From NCBI RefSeq assembly GCF_003991425.1, contig NZ_CP034346.1, positions 6,067,501 to 6,131,500 on the forward strand: a stretch of 64,000 nt of DNA. The letters are read 5' to 3'. The notes under the pieces were generated by a model. The model saw only the letters and a list, made by a program, of their open reading frames with translations, did no database searches and had not been told where the DNA came from. Numbering within the stretch: the first letter of the stretch is position 1; the number at the start of each line of letters is the position of its first letter. Below, piece after piece: positions 17,532 to 26,994 of this stretch. The translations under genes and the position numbers were made by a program. This stretch comes from Paenibacillus lutimineralis (lineage in GTDB: Bacteria > Bacillota > Bacilli > Paenibacillales > Paenibacillaceae).

Positions 17532-18774
17532 GATCCTGACTGACCTCCTTATCTTTGCCCGGGGCAAGTGCACAAGCCAGCAGAGCGAGTAGCAGATATT
17601 CAAAGTTAAAGCCCATATCTCCGCTAAGTAAGGCCGTTCCCAGTGTCTGCAGTAGCAATACAGCCAAAGCAAGCGAGTGGCGGGCTGACACCAGTGAGAA
17701 GACATACGCCAGGAACCAGAGACCAAACCCGATGATTCCCAGCTCGGAGGCGATCTCCAGCACCACATTATGAGGGAAATCGTGGGCCAGCGGAGGAGTC
17801 ACGCTCCCTATACCGGCACCCATAAAGGGATGGGCGCTCCATTGATCCATCGCCTTGGACTGTAAATCAAGCCGTCCGATATAATTGGCGTCGCCCACCA
17901 ACTGACTTCGATCAAAAAATATAGTAAATCTGCTTGTACTCACCAAGGTCTGAAGCTCATCTGCATAATGAGCCGCCACTAGGCCACCGATACAAAGCAC
18001 AAATAGCATTCCGGCAACATATCTGCGTAAATATCGAAGCTCGCCGCGCTTATATTTTCCGTATAAGATATAGGCAACAGCCAAGCCGTTAGCGATCACA
18101 AATGCAACGATCGGGCCGCGGGATTGTGTAGCAAATGCCGATGCGCCCGCTACAGCGATCGTAATTATCCGAATTGGCCACGGGATTCTCTTGCCCCATA
18201 TACAGACGGTTATCGTGATCAGCGACATGCGGGCATTAAAGATCGGATTGCTGTTCGGCAGCGACAACCGACCCGGATACATCTCCGAATATTCTCCAAA
18301 CAGGAGATGAACAAGTGCAAAAGCGAAGCCGAATAGCGCCAGCACGGTCCAGGAGAACCTGCGATATTTCTTGTAGATGATATAGGCGTACAGCCCCGGA
18401 ATGACGGCATGGACGGCAAGAATAACCAGCTTGTTGAGCCCCGCCGAGCCTGGTACGGTCCAGACCAGACTAGCCAACCCATAGAAGAACCAGATTCCCC
18501 ATAACCACACGCCTTGGTCCTTAAGCAGCACATGAGCCTCTCTCTCCCGACTGAACCAGGCAATGACCGCAGGTACGAAGGGAATAGCTAGCAGCAGGAA
18601 TAGAGCATTACCAGGGAACACCTGCTTATAGAAATACCCGAACATATCAAAATAAAGACAGAAGCCGATCACATAAGCAGCATCGATCTTCAGCTTAAAA
18701 TACAGGATGCATTGCAGCAGGAAGAGGATGATTATCGCAGCCAGCACAAACAGCAATGCTATATGCAGACTCAT
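17497..18774 (-). CDS. O-antigen ligase/polymerase family protein (Wzy-type)
   Basis: Polytopic membrane protein, 425 residues, about eleven helices, with the large outside loop and Wzy_C-like region: NARMSLITITVCIWGKR, ATQSRGPIVAF, and GRLDLQSKAMDQWSAHPFMGAGIGS followed by HDFPHNVVLEIASELGIIGF. The SRGP Arg and the PHN-xx-LE block are hallmarks of this family. It most likely polymerises flipped repeat units at the outer face. Starts within the last bases of the glycosyltransferase gene upstream (four-base overlap), so it is translationally coupled. Confidence 0.9.
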   Translation of the reverse strand: MSLHIALLFVLAAIIILFLLQCILYFKLKIDAAYVIGFCLYFDMFGYFYKQVFPGNALFLLLAIPFVPAVIAWFSREREAHVLLKDQGVWLWGIWFFYGLASLVWTVPGSAGLNKLVILAVHAVIPGLYAYIIYKKYRRFSWTVLALFGFAFALVHLLFGEYSEMYPGRLSLPNSNPIFNARMSLITITVCIWGKRIPWPIRIITIAVAGASAFATQSRGPIVAFVIANGLAVAYILYGKYKRGELRYLRRYVAGMLFVLCIGGLVAAHYADELQTLVSTSRFTIFFDRSQLVGDANYIGRLDLQSKAMDQWSAHPFMGAGIGSVTPPLAHDFPHNVVLEIASELGIIGFGLWFLAYVFSLVSARHSLALAVLLLQTLGTALLSGDMGFNFEYLLLALLACALAPGKDKEVSQDHAQNYVHTHRS

Positions 18775-19856
18775 CTTGAGGCATCCTTCTTCATAATCCG
18801 CTCCATATAGTCCACCCTTTCCGCTTCTTTCGATGCCGTATCCAGATGCTTGATCAAGCTTCGGTCTACTCTATTTCCGCGCCATTTCTCAATAAAACCT
18901 TCGATTCGTTCCTGATCCATGCTTGTGCTGTCCGGCACATTCTTCAATTCAAGAATGAAAGGAACTGGTTCCGGGAAATCCGTATCCTTATAGCCAATGA
19001 TAACGGGCAGCCCATATGCCAGATACTCTCTTACTTTAAGCGGAGAAGCCTCAGCCATTCGTTTTCGGTATAAGGCCAACGTTCCAATAGCAACATCCGC
19101 CTCGTTCATCAATGGCTCATATTCTTCACGCACTAAATTGCCATGGAAGATCATATTAGCGGGTGCAGGACCTTCCAAGTGAGAAGCATAGATCCCCACC
19201 AGATCGAACCGCCAGTCCGGATGAGCCTGTGCGAGCTGGGCAATCTCATCAACCCCATGCCAGGATTGGCCATGGGTTCCTATGAAGATAATTCTTGTAT
19301 CCTCTCTCTTCTCTGGCGGAGACGAAGCTACACCGGACAGGTCGAACCCGTTGCCGATAATTACCTTATCCTGGACATACTTCTGGAAATGCACTTCTTC
19401 AGCCAGCTCAGCACTTACGAACACATATCCTGACGTTGCCTTTAGTACGGCGGCCCGGGTCAGACGATGGTACAAATATCTGAGTTTGCCTCCACTCTGC
19501 ATCTCTGTCAAATCATTTGTGTTCACTTCTATAACAGAAGGTATACGTCTCAACAAAGACGGCAGTCCGGGATAATATAGATCGAACCGATGATATACGA
19601 CATCCGGCTCCCACCGCTTAACCTCGGTAATTAACCGACGGAAGTCTGATAATCGTCCGAATCCTCCCCGATAACGCTGTACATGCAGAGGAATGTCCTG
19701 GAATTCCTGATTCCAGTCTTGTTCCCAGTGATGCGTATACAGAAACAGGCTTACATCATGGCCGAGCCTGGACCAAGCCGTGACTTGGCCTAGCACCTTC
19801 TTGAACACGCCACTGCCTGGTCCTTCATTCCAATGAATCAGATAGGCGATCTTCAT
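18771..19856 (-). CDS. Glycosyltransferase family 4 (EPS)
   Basis: GT-B type glycosyltransferase, 361 residues. The N-terminal acceptor domain begins MKIAYLIHWNEGPGSGVFKK. The C-terminal donor domain shows IIFIGTHGQSWHGVDEI, MIFHGNLVREEYEPLMNEADVAIG and the SPLKVREYLAYGLPVIIG sugar-nucleotide loop. It is more distant from the common EpsD/EpsF type than the other two transferases in this region. Four-base overlap with the polymerase gene downstream. It adds a sugar during repeat-unit assembly in the cytoplasm; specificity cannot be read. Confidence 0.88.
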   Translation of the reverse strand: MKIAYLIHWNEGPGSGVFKKVLGQVTAWSRLGHDVSLFLYTHHWEQDWNQEFQDIPLHVQRYRGGFGRLSDFRRLITEVKRWEPDVVYHRFDLYYPGLPSLLRRIPSVIEVNTNDLTEMQSGGKLRYLYHRLTRAAVLKATSGYVFVSAELAEEVHFQKYVQDKVIIGNGFDLSGVASSPPEKREDTRIIFIGTHGQSWHGVDEIAQLAQAHPDWRFDLVGIYASHLEGPAPANMIFHGNLVREEYEPLMNEADVAIGTLALYRKRMAEASPLKVREYLAYGLPVIIGYKDTDFPEPVPFILELKNVPDSTSMDQERIEGFIEKWRGNRVDRSLIKHLDTASKEAERVDYMERIMKKDASR

Positions 19857-19908
19857 CCTGTCTCCTTCTTACGATTAATTTCATCTACACCATAGGCGTA
19901 GACCGTAA

Positions 19909-21294
19909 CTACTGTAGTTCTTCAATACAACGTCTGAATACTTTTCGGTCTAGGGAACGGACCAGACGGCTGTTGTGCCACAGCAGCGTGAAATCCCCCT
20001 TATATTTGACGCATTCCCGATAATAGTGGCTGATCTCGGCGAAAGCTTGTTCTTCGTCTGATCCGCTGCGCATCGCATCAAGCACAGTTAGTTCCATCAC
20101 GACCAAAGGCCGCTCCCTGAGATTCAGCGCCATTCCCGTGCGAAGGTTGAATACCGGATATTCGTAGCAAGTTCCGCAGCGGAATCCCGGTCTGTCCGAG
20201 TAGCCGAGCGTACTGTCATACTGCAGTCCGGCCTCCTCCCATCCCTGCCAGGTATCTGGGGCCTTCCATCTCAGAAAGTGCTGACGTCCTCCCCATTGCT
20301 CCTGGTGTATCCCGGCTAATTCGGCCTCATTGCGTAAGATTCGGAACTCCCGCTTAATCTGCTGGGGAGATAGATATGTCCGATAGCTGGGATGCAAGCC
20401 TATCTCGTGCCCTCGCTCATGGATACGGATCATCAAGGAATGGATCTCTGGATCATTAATCGAGTAATTTCCATCAATATCCGCCTCTGTCTGCTCTGTA
20501 ATAAAATAGAAGCTGCTGCGGATTCCGGCCCGTTCACTAAGTTCCATCATCCAATCAAAGGTATTGAACGGGTCCCGTTCCAGCGTCGTTACCCCTGAGC
20601 CGATCATTCTCGCCTTACGCATCGCCGATTCAAGCTGTCCCCGCTTAATGACATCGCCAAGACTCTCCTTGGCGATGCTGAAGTTACTGCGGCGGAACGT
20701 GAAGAACGGATAGTCGACATCATGGCTGATCACTTTGCGGCTCTCCCTCTGCTTCCGCTTCAACCCCGGCCATAGAGCGCTCAGCATACTCCACAACAGT
20801 TCTGTATAGCGGTTCACGATCGGATAGTTGAGGAACCCCTCTTGATAGGCTAGAGACTGCTCGGATGGGAAGCGGTCATGGCCGTCCCGTTCCTGGCAGA
20901 CCAGTTCCTCATATCTTGTCAGCATGAAGAAGCAGCTGCCGAACAGATCCAGACTGCACTGAATGAACGGCGGATCCGTATGTAAGATCATGGACTGTAC
21001 AGATGAATCCCTCAGCCCATAAATCATCGGAAAACTCCCCATCCCTGCCACATCCAGCTTAGCCAGCGGCCTATTGGGAAGGGATCCGGGTTTCAGCCAT
21101 TCCTCTTCACGCTTTGAGAACAGTACATCGGCTAGCACCAATCTGTGCTCATTTCCTTCCGGTAGAGTGATCTCTACATCATTACGCTGCTCGAATTCAA
21201 CTTCATAGTTGATTCCCAGAAACTCTGTGAATAGAACATGAAAGATATACTTCCGTTCTGCAGGTTTGGATAATGGACAACTGATCTTAAGCAT
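19909..21294 (-). CDS. Polysaccharide deacetylase-like protein (with DUF7033-like N terminus)
   Basis: 461 residues, no signal peptide and no clear membrane helix, so it appears cytoplasmic or membrane-associated. The C-terminal two thirds follow the NodB/carbohydrate-esterase-4-like fold of EPS clusters: VISHDVDYPFFTF carries the metal-binding Asp pair, and HERGHEIGLHPSYRTYLSP the His residues of motif 2; SFYFITEQ and SLGYSDRPGFRCG are also recognisable. The N-terminal 150 residues match what I recall as DUF7033 in such proteins. It may deacetylate a sugar in the lipid-linked unit, which would be notable in an operon that also makes a di-N-acetylated uronic acid. Eight bases separate it from the flippase gene. 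Confidence 0.82.
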   Translation of the reverse strand: MLKISCPLSKPAERKYIFHVLFTEFLGINYEVEFEQRNDVEITLPEGNEHRLVLADVLFSKREEEWLKPGSLPNRPLAKLDVAGMGSFPMIYGLRDSSVQSMILHTDPPFIQCSLDLFGSCFFMLTRYEELVCQERDGHDRFPSEQSLAYQEGFLNYPIVNRYTELLWSMLSALWPGLKRKQRESRKVISHDVDYPFFTFRRSNFSIAKESLGDVIKRGQLESAMRKARMIGSGVTTLERDPFNTFDWMMELSERAGIRSSFYFITEQTEADIDGNYSINDPEIHSLMIRIHERGHEIGLHPSYRTYLSPQQIKREFRILRNEAELAGIHQEQWGGRQHFLRWKAPDTWQGWEEAGLQYDSTLGYSDRPGFRCGTCYEYPVFNLRTGMALNLRERPLVVMELTVLDAMRSGSDEEQAFAEISHYYRECVKYKGDFTLLWHNSRLVRSLDRKVFRRCIEELQ

Positions 21295-21302
21295 CCCTTC
21301 AA

Positions 21303-22616
21303 TTAACCTCCCTGTTCCGCTCCCTGTTCTGCAGCATGATAGCGATACTTCTTCACGGCAGTCCAGGACAATCCCAAGTGAATCAAATAACCCAGCGTAG
21401 AAGCCAAGCCGTATATTAATATTGCAGTTCCAGCGCTCTGACCCGTATATTTAGCCAGCAACAGAGCTCCGAGCACGATGGTTACGCGAGCGATCTCACG
21501 ATATAGGTGCAGATCCTGCCGCTCCATCACATCAATGGTTGAGCCGACGGAATTCGCTACAATTTGGCTTAAATACATGAACCCGAGCAACCTGACATAA
21601 TTCCCGGCACTTGCCCATTCGTTCCCGAATAATGTTGAGAACATGGACGGCAACAGCACGACCATAACGAATATAATCAACACACCAATTAAAAAAATGT
21701 TGCGTACTGTCTTGATAAACAAAGGGTACAGCTTATGTCTGGCATGCAGCATATACCCGGACGACTCCGATAAATAGACGTTCATCACCGATGAGGTAAT
21801 CAGCGTCATCGGTGAACCGAGAATCCGTTGACTGAGCGCGAACCACCCGGCGACCTGCGGTCCATAGAAAGCAGCCAGCAGAATCGTCGGCAGATAGATT
21901 CCCAGACTATTCAGCATATTCGAGGCTAACGATAACTGAGGGAAGCGGCGATACCGGTAGGCGCTCTCCTTAAGATCCTCCCGGTTCACTTCAATTTGCT
22001 GCTGCTTCACATCCCTGCGCCATAATCTCCACTGCGGGATAAGGCCACCAAGACGGCCGAGCACATCGCCGATGATGAGTCCGGATGGCCCTGGCAGCAG
22101 GCGGGCCAATGCCAGCTGTGAAGATACGAGTGTAATGCTCTGTGTGTATTTGGTTCGTGAGATCTGCCTGAAATACTTTTTGCGCACAGACCAGGTATTC
22201 AAAATCTGATAAAAGCCAGCGAAGAACAAGCTGATAATAAAAAAGGGGAAATATTGCTTAATATCCGCTTCATTCGTCCATACGGATAGCGGATGGGCCA
22301 GGAAATAGACACCCACTCCGCCCAGAATGCTGACAACTACACAAATTCGCAAGGATAGACTTAACAGGCTGCTGGCCATTTTGTCCTCTTCAGGCAGGGT
22401 AATCGCATTTTCATAGGAGAAGGATACAAGCATGAGCATGATGGAGATGATGGAAGTGTACATAGAATACACGCCGTATTCAGTGGGACTATAGAGGCGG
22501 GTAATGAACGGCAATGCAATCAAGATGATGACTTGACTCACCATGGTACCGCTGGCTAAGATGACGACATTACGAAAAAAACTATCCAGAGATATTTTTT
22601 TGAGATATTTCCACAT
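21303..22616 (-). CDS. Repeat-unit flippase (Wzx-type, MATE/PST superfamily)
   Basis: Membrane protein of about 437 residues with about twelve to fourteen helices that moves the lipid-linked repeat unit to the outer leaflet. The opening FRNVVILASGTMVSQVIILIAL and PFITRLYSPTEYGVYSMYTS is the classic polysaccharide-biosynthesis protein N terminus. The frame is open up to 22715, but those extra residues overlap the aminotransferase gene; the ATG at 22616 follows GAGGGG and lies ten bases after that gene's stop, so it is preferred. Confidence 0.9.
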   Translation of the reverse strand: MWKYLKKISLDSFFRNVVILASGTMVSQVIILIALPFITRLYSPTEYGVYSMYTSIISIMLMLVSFSYENAITLPEEDKMASSLLSLSLRICVVVSILGGVGVYFLAHPLSVWTNEADIKQYFPFFIISLFFAGFYQILNTWSVRKKYFRQISRTKYTQSITLVSSQLALARLLPGPSGLIIGDVLGRLGGLIPQWRLWRRDVKQQQIEVNREDLKESAYRYRRFPQLSLASNMLNSLGIYLPTILLAAFYGPQVAGWFALSQRILGSPMTLITSSVMNVYLSESSGYMLHARHKLYPLFIKTVRNIFLIGVLIIFVMVVLLPSMFSTLFGNEWASAGNYVRLLGFMYLSQIVANSVGSTIDVMERQDLHLYREIARVTIVLGALLLAKYTGQSAGTAILIYGLASTLGYLIHLGLSWTAVKKYRYHAAEQGAEQGG

Positions 22617-22626
22617 AACCCCTCGA

Positions 22627-23754
22627 CTAATAAAGTGACGCCCTGATAGTCTCAGCGATAAACTGCTGGGTTGATTCCTCAATTTGCGGCCAAATCGGCA
22701 AAGATAAGACTTCAATGGAGAGTCGTTCCGCGACAGGCATGCTTACATTCATAGATCGATAGACAGGCAATTGATGGACCGGCAGCGGATAATAGATCAT
22801 CGTGCTAATTCCTTCTTCAAGCAGCCTGGCCTGTAATTCGTCACGCTTGCCGTTACGGACACGAATCGTATATTGATGGTAGACATGACTGCTATACTGC
22901 TCTTCCACAGGTAGAATGATGCCTTCGAACTCGCCAAGCAGTCGTCTGTAGCGTGCCGCTGCCTGATGGCGACCTTCGTTCCATTCATCGATATGCGGCA
23001 GCTTCACTCTTAGAATGGCAGCCTGAATCTCATCGAGCCGAGAGTTGAAACCAATCAGCTCGTTATAATACTTCTTCTTGGAGCCATGTGCACGAAGCAT
23101 CACAGCTTGTTCTGCCAGGTCAGGATCATTCGTTGCCACGAGCCCTCCGTCCCCGTATGCACCAAGATTCTTGGATGGGAAAAAGGAGAAGCAGCCCATA
23201 TCGCCGATCGTTCCGACTTTGCGGCCTTTATATTCCCCCCCGAACGCTTGGGCAACATCCTCAACAACGATCAAATGATGCAGCCTTGCCAGTTCCATGA
23301 TCGGGTCCATATCGGCGGACTGGCCGAACAAGTGGACAGGAATGATCGCCTTGGTCTTCTCAGTCAGAGCAGATTCAAGTAAATTCGTGTCCATATTGTA
23401 CGTATCCGGGTCAATATCTACGAACACAGGAATGGCACCTACCTGGCTGATCGCCTCAGCCGTCGCGAAGAAGGTGAATGGGGTCGTGATAACCTCATCT
23501 CCCTCTCCAATTCCGCATGCTAGCAGAGATATAACCAGGGCATCCGTGCCGGAATTTAGGGCTACGGCATAATTTACCCCTAGATATTCAGCGACTTCAC
23601 GCTCGAAGTCCTTGACATTCTGGCCCATAATGAACGCTCCGCGATCAAGGACACTCTCAATCGCACTCATAATTTGTGGCTTCAGCGCCTGAACCTCGCA
23701 GCTAATATCCAGTACAGGAATCTTGCCAGGAACAGCTATCTCTCTACGATCCAT
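22627..23754 (-). CDS. DegT/DnrJ/EryC1 sugar aminotransferase (WbpE-like)
   Basis: PLP-dependent aminotransferase, 375 residues. Glutamate-dependent transamination of a 3-keto nucleotide sugar is the expected reaction. The PLP lysine is K195 in [21 protein letters not shown] (67-73) binds the phosphate and [18 protein letters not shown] carries the ring-stacking Asp. The sequence resembles WbpE, which makes UDP-2-acetamido-3-amino-2,3-dideoxyglucuronate; the three other enzymes of that route (24593, 25949, 23762) are in the same operon. The acetyltransferase gene ends eight bases upstream of its start. Confidence 0.88.
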   Translation of the reverse strand: MDRREIAVPGKIPVLDISCEVQALKPQIMSAIESVLDRGAFIMGQNVKDFEREVAEYLGVNYAVALNSGTDALVISLLACGIGEGDEVITTPFTFFATAEAISQVGAIPVFVDIDPDTYNMDTNLLESALTEKTKAIIPVHLFGQSADMDPIMELARLHHLIVVEDVAQAFGGEYKGRKVGTIGDMGCFSFFPSKNLGAYGDGGLVATNDPDLAEQAVMLRAHGSKKKYYNELIGFNSRLDEIQAAILRVKLPHIDEWNEGRHQAAARYRRLLGEFEGIILPVEEQYSSHVYHQYTIRVRNGKRDELQARLLEEGISTMIYYPLPVHQLPVYRSMNVSMPVAERLSIEVLSLPIWPQIEESTQQFIAETIRASLY

Positions 23755-23761
23755 CCTCTTC

Positions 23762-24352
23762 TCACACTTCCTTCGCTATACGTACTGTCTCTTCTATCAC
23801 TTCATACTTCCGACCACATTCCGGGCATGTCGCCCTCTGATTTCGAAAAGCGAGGGTAATCCCGCATTGGCACACCCAGCCAATCTGTCTGGCTGGAACC
23901 CCTGCTACCATGGCATATGGCGGCACATCCCGATTAACAACCGCACCCGCAGCAACAAGTGCCCATTCGCCGATCGTCGTACCGCAGACCACGGTGGCAT
24001 TAGCACCGATGGAGGCCCCATATTTTACAATTGTGGCGCGATAATCCTCACTCGTATTTCTAGGAAAAGCAGAGCGTGGTGTGCGCACATTCGTGAATAC
24101 CATACTTGGGCCGCAGAACACATAATCCTCCAGCACAACCCCTTCATATACCGAGACATTGTTCTGAATTTTAACGCCATTACCTATCTCAACATTTGGA
24201 GCTACATACACGTTCTGGCCAAGGCTGCAAGAGGATCCGATACTTGCCTTGGTAGAAATATGCGAGAAATGCCAAACCTTTGTGCCTTCCCCAATGCTTG
24301 CTCCTTCATCAACAATCGCCGATGGGTGTGCCCAATATTCGTTCATAGTCAT
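23762..24352 (-). CDS. Left-handed beta-helix N-acetyltransferase (WbpD-like)
   Basis: 196 residues of hexapeptide repeats ([21 protein letters not shown] onward) that trimerise and acetylate the 3-amino group of the nucleotide sugar using acetyl-CoA. The trimeric landmarks [28 protein letters not shown] and [13 protein letters not shown] match the WbpD/WlbB group. The C terminus carries a small Cys4 zinc-ribbon-like tail (CQCGITL, CPECG), as in several WbpD-type enzymes. AGGGTGA lies eight bases before the ATG at 24352. The dispersed repeat at 24419-24594 separates it from the dehydrogenase gene. Confidence 0.87.
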   Translation of the reverse strand: MTMNEYWAHPSAIVDEGASIGEGTKVWHFSHISTKASIGSSCSLGQNVYVAPNVEIGNGVKIQNNVSVYEGVVLEDYVFCGPSMVFTNVRTPRSAFPRNTSEDYRATIVKYGASIGANATVVCGTTIGEWALVAAGAVVNRDVPPYAMVAGVPARQIGWVCQCGITLAFRNQRATCPECGRKYEVIEETVRIAKEV

Positions 24353-24418
24353 AGAGTAATCACCCTACCCCATTTGTTGTAGTAAAATAAAACTTTTATT
24401 TAAGAACTTATACTGAAT

Positions 24419-24594
24419 ATTCAAAAGGTCCAGTTTTCAGCACCGAGAAGGTTGGATGAAGCTAGGGCTTGAGGAGCGCAGCGTACGTAGTTTGTACGTG
24501 AGCACCGGAAAGCCCGGGTGAATTCAAGATTCGATGTCGATTTCACTTCCTGACTGACTTCGTGATCAAAAGTGGACTTTTTGAATTTCCTCTT
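24419..24594 (+). repeat. Dispersed repeat, copy 3 (full length, 176 bases)
   Basis: Ends ATTCAAAAGGTCC and GGACTTTTTGAATTTCCTCTT form an inverted pair. Inside are TTTTCAGCACCGAGAAGG, GGATGAAGCTAGGG, GAGGAGCGCAGCG, GTACGTGAGCACCGG and GAATTCAAGATTCGATG. It interrupts the EPS operon and its right end supplies part of the stop codon of the dehydrogenase gene. Confidence 0.92.
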
Positions 24595-25930
24595 AAAGCA
24601 GATGGTAGTTGGTTGGCTTGGTGTAGGCGCTCATCACATTACGTGTATCGAACAGGCTCTCGCTGGTACGTCCGATCAATTCATAATCAAAACTTGTGTG
24701 ATCTGTTGCAATTACAGCAATATCGGATTCCTTCAGACGATCCTCCGTAAGCTCCACCGTCTCATAGCTGCGACCACGGTACTTGAAGGAGGTAATATGC
24801 GGATCACTAACCCATACAGTCGCGCCTCGCTCCTGCAGGAGCTCGATCATCTTCAGCACCGGGGACTCCCGGTAATCATCGATATCTTTCTTATAAGCCA
24901 CGCCCAATATATAAACCGTGGAGCCGTTGATTGGCTTCTTATTCCGATTCAGGATCTCAGCAATCTTCTGCACGACAAACTCTGGCATCGCATTGTTAAT
25001 CTCGCCAGCGAGTTCGATTAAGCGGGTGTGATAATTGAATTCCCTCGCCTTCCAGGTCAGGTAGAAAGGATCGATCGGAATGCAGTGCCCACCTAGACCC
25101 GGTCCTGGATAGAAGGCCATAAATCCGTAGGGCTTGGTCTTAGCCGCATCGATGACTTCCCATACATTAATTCCCATCCGGTTGCACAATACCGCCATCT
25201 CATTAGCGAGGGCGATATTGATATGACGGAACGTATTTTCATATATTTTCTCCATTTCGGCGACAGCCGGACTGGACACCGCATGCACCTCACCATCCAG
25301 CACATGACGGTACAGCTCCATGGCCACCTTCGAGCAGGCTTCCGTTACACCCCCGACTACCTTCGGAGTATTTTTCGTATTGAACGATTTATTGCCTGGA
25401 TCAATCCGCTCTGGTGAATAAGCAAGGAAGAAATCCTCTCCGCATACGAGCCCCGTCGATTCAAGAATGGGCCTAACCAGTTCCTCAGTTGTACCAGGGT
25501 ATGTCGTACTCTCAAGCACTACCAGCATCCCGGGATGCAAGTACTTGGCAATCTCCCGAGTGGAATTCTCTACATAACTCGTATCCGGCTGCTGATATAT
25601 ATCGAGAGGAGTCGGTACACATATCGCTACGGTATCAACCTTGGACAAAAAGGAGTAGTCATCCGTTGCTTGCAATTGGCCTGCGTCGACCATAGTCCTT
25701 AAATCTTCATCAATTACATCACCGATATAATTGAACCCACTGTTCACCATTGCAACCTTCTGTTCCTGAACATCGAAGCCAATCACGCGATAACCGGCCT
25801 TGGCCTTCTCAACAGCCAATGGCAGCCCCACATAACCGAGGCCAATCACACCGATAACCGCTGTCTGATTACCCAGCTTCTCCAGCAACTCCGCACTATG
25901 CTCCCGAGTCCTGATTGCTCTTTCGTTCAT
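24593..25930 (-). CDS. Nucleotide-sugar 6-dehydrogenase (WbpA-like, UDP-GlcNAc to UDP-GlcNAcA)
   Basis: NAD-dependent two-step oxidation of C6 of a UDP-amino sugar. 445 residues: Rossmann site VIGLGYVGLPLAV (28-40), VPTPLD (106), ESTTYPGTT (140-148), central-domain EMEKIYENTFRHINIALANE, and the catalytic Cys283 in GPGLGGHCIPIDPFY, then a C-terminal UDP-binding domain (VAYKKDIDDYRESP). The sequence type is the WbpA/WecC/VipA group and not UDP-glucose dehydrogenase. Its stop codon TAA lies at the edge of repeat copy 3. The oxidoreductase gene ends 18 bases upstream, so the two are co-transcribed. Confidence 0.9.
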   Translation of the reverse strand: MNERAIRTREHSAELLEKLGNQTAVIGVIGLGYVGLPLAVEKAKAGYRVIGFDVQEQKVAMVNSGFNYIGDVIDEDLRTMVDAGQLQATDDYSFLSKVDTVAICVPTPLDIYQQPDTSYVENSTREIAKYLHPGMLVVLESTTYPGTTEELVRPILESTGLVCGEDFFLAYSPERIDPGNKSFNTKNTPKVVGGVTEACSKVAMELYRHVLDGEVHAVSSPAVAEMEKIYENTFRHINIALANEMAVLCNRMGINVWEVIDAAKTKPYGFMAFYPGPGLGGHCIPIDPFYLTWKAREFNYHTRLIELAGEINNAMPEFVVQKIAEILNRNKKPINGSTVYILGVAYKKDIDDYRESPVLKMIELLQERGATVWVSDPHITSFKYRGRSYETVELTEDRLKESDIAVIATDHTSFDYELIGRTSESLFDTRNVMSAYTKPTNYHLL

Positions 25931-25948
25931 ACAGCTCCTCCCATCCGT

Positions 25949-26956
25949 TTAACTTCTCACCTGCATCCCCTGATTAGCGATATCGACAACGAGCTTAACG
26001 GCGCTTCTCCCGTCCTGCAACGAGATGGCCGGTTTACGATCCTCCAACAGCGCCTGCACCATGTCACGGATTATGCATTGATGCCCGGGGACGCCGAACG
26101 GGTTCTGCTCGACTTCGTCCACGAGTTGTCTAATGTCATCTTCCGTCATGGAGGCGCACTTCCAATCTTTGATCCAATTGGCCGTTCTTCCCCCGATAAT
26201 GGCGTAACCATGCTCACCGAATACCGTCAATGTCTCCTCAAGGTTCTGCTCATACACCGTCGTGCATGCTTCCACCGTTCCTAATACACCGTTATCAAAT
26301 TTGAGCACTGCTATCGCCGTATCCTCAGCTTCGATATTCCTTAACCGAGTATCTGCAAATGCCTTCGTCTCGGATACCGGTCCGAATAGCCATAGGAGCA
26401 GATCCAGACTATGAATAGCCTGATTCATCAACACGCCGCCATCCATTGCTCTGGTACCGCGCCAGGGCGCCTGATCATAGTAAGCCTGATTGCGATTCCA
26501 GCGCACCGCAGCACTGATATGACTGAGCTTGCCGAACGCTTCATGTTCGAGCGCAGCCTTTAAATGCTGTATCGCCGGGCGATAACGGTTCGGATGTACT
26601 ACCGTTGCTTTGACACCGAATCTGGCAACTGCAGCAATTATTCGGTCCGTGTCCTCAAGCGTGAGCGCCAGCGGCTTCTCAATAATGAGATGCTTCCCCG
26701 CAGCAGCGGCCTCAATCGCCAGGTCTGCATGCAGACCGCTAGGGGTACATATGCAGATGACATCAAGATGGGGAAGGTGCTCTAGCATCTCCGACATCGA
26801 TGTAAAGACTGGAGCTTGCCAAGTTAATGCCAGCTTGGTAAGTCTCGCTTCATTCGTATCGCATAGCCCTGCCAATACGGCATTCTCTGTTCTTTGAATG
26901 GCCTCGATATGCTTGATAGCAATATGACCACAGCCTACAATTGCAAAATGGATCAT
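25949..26956 (-). CDS. Gfo/Idh/MocA oxidoreductase (WbpB-like 3-dehydrogenase)
   Basis: NAD-dependent sugar dehydrogenase, about 335 residues from the ATG at 26956 (GGAGG seven bases before; an earlier ATG at 26980 lacks a site). Rossmann motif FAIVGCGHIAIKH at the N terminus, CICTPSGLHADLAIEAAAAGKHLIIEKPLALTLED with the family's EKP catalytic Lys, and a beta-sheet C-terminal domain with VLMNQAIHSLDLL holding the His-x3-Asp pair. In the WbpABED pathway this enzyme oxidises C3 of UDP-GlcNAcA, forming the substrate of the aminotransferase. Its place beside the WbpA-like gene supports this role. Confidence 0.88.
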   Translation of the reverse strand: MIHFAIVGCGHIAIKHIEAIQRTENAVLAGLCDTNEARLTKLALTWQAPVFTSMSEMLEHLPHLDVICICTPSGLHADLAIEAAAAGKHLIIEKPLALTLEDTDRIIAAVARFGVKATVVHPNRYRPAIQHLKAALEHEAFGKLSHISAAVRWNRNQAYYDQAPWRGTRAMDGGVLMNQAIHSLDLLLWLFGPVSETKAFADTRLRNIEAEDTAIAVLKFDNGVLGTVEACTTVYEQNLEETLTVFGEHGYAIIGGRTANWIKDWKCASMTEDDIRQLVDEVEQNPFGVPGHQCIIRDMVQALLEDRKPAISLQDGRSAVKLVVDIANQGMQVRS

Positions 26957-26994
26957 TTCTGTTCCTCCACCTCGCTTCACTGGACTATCAAAAT

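Noticed and set aside
17532..17768. N-terminal extension of the glycosyltransferase at 16413
   Set aside because: It overlaps the polymerase gene in another frame and its Trp/Arg/Cys-rich residues do not look like a glycosyltransferase; the ATG at 17531 gives the family's normal start.
22617..22715. Longer flippase frame overlapping the aminotransferase gene
   Set aside because: No ribosome site and no family resemblance; the ATG at 22616 follows GAGGGG right after the aminotransferase stop.
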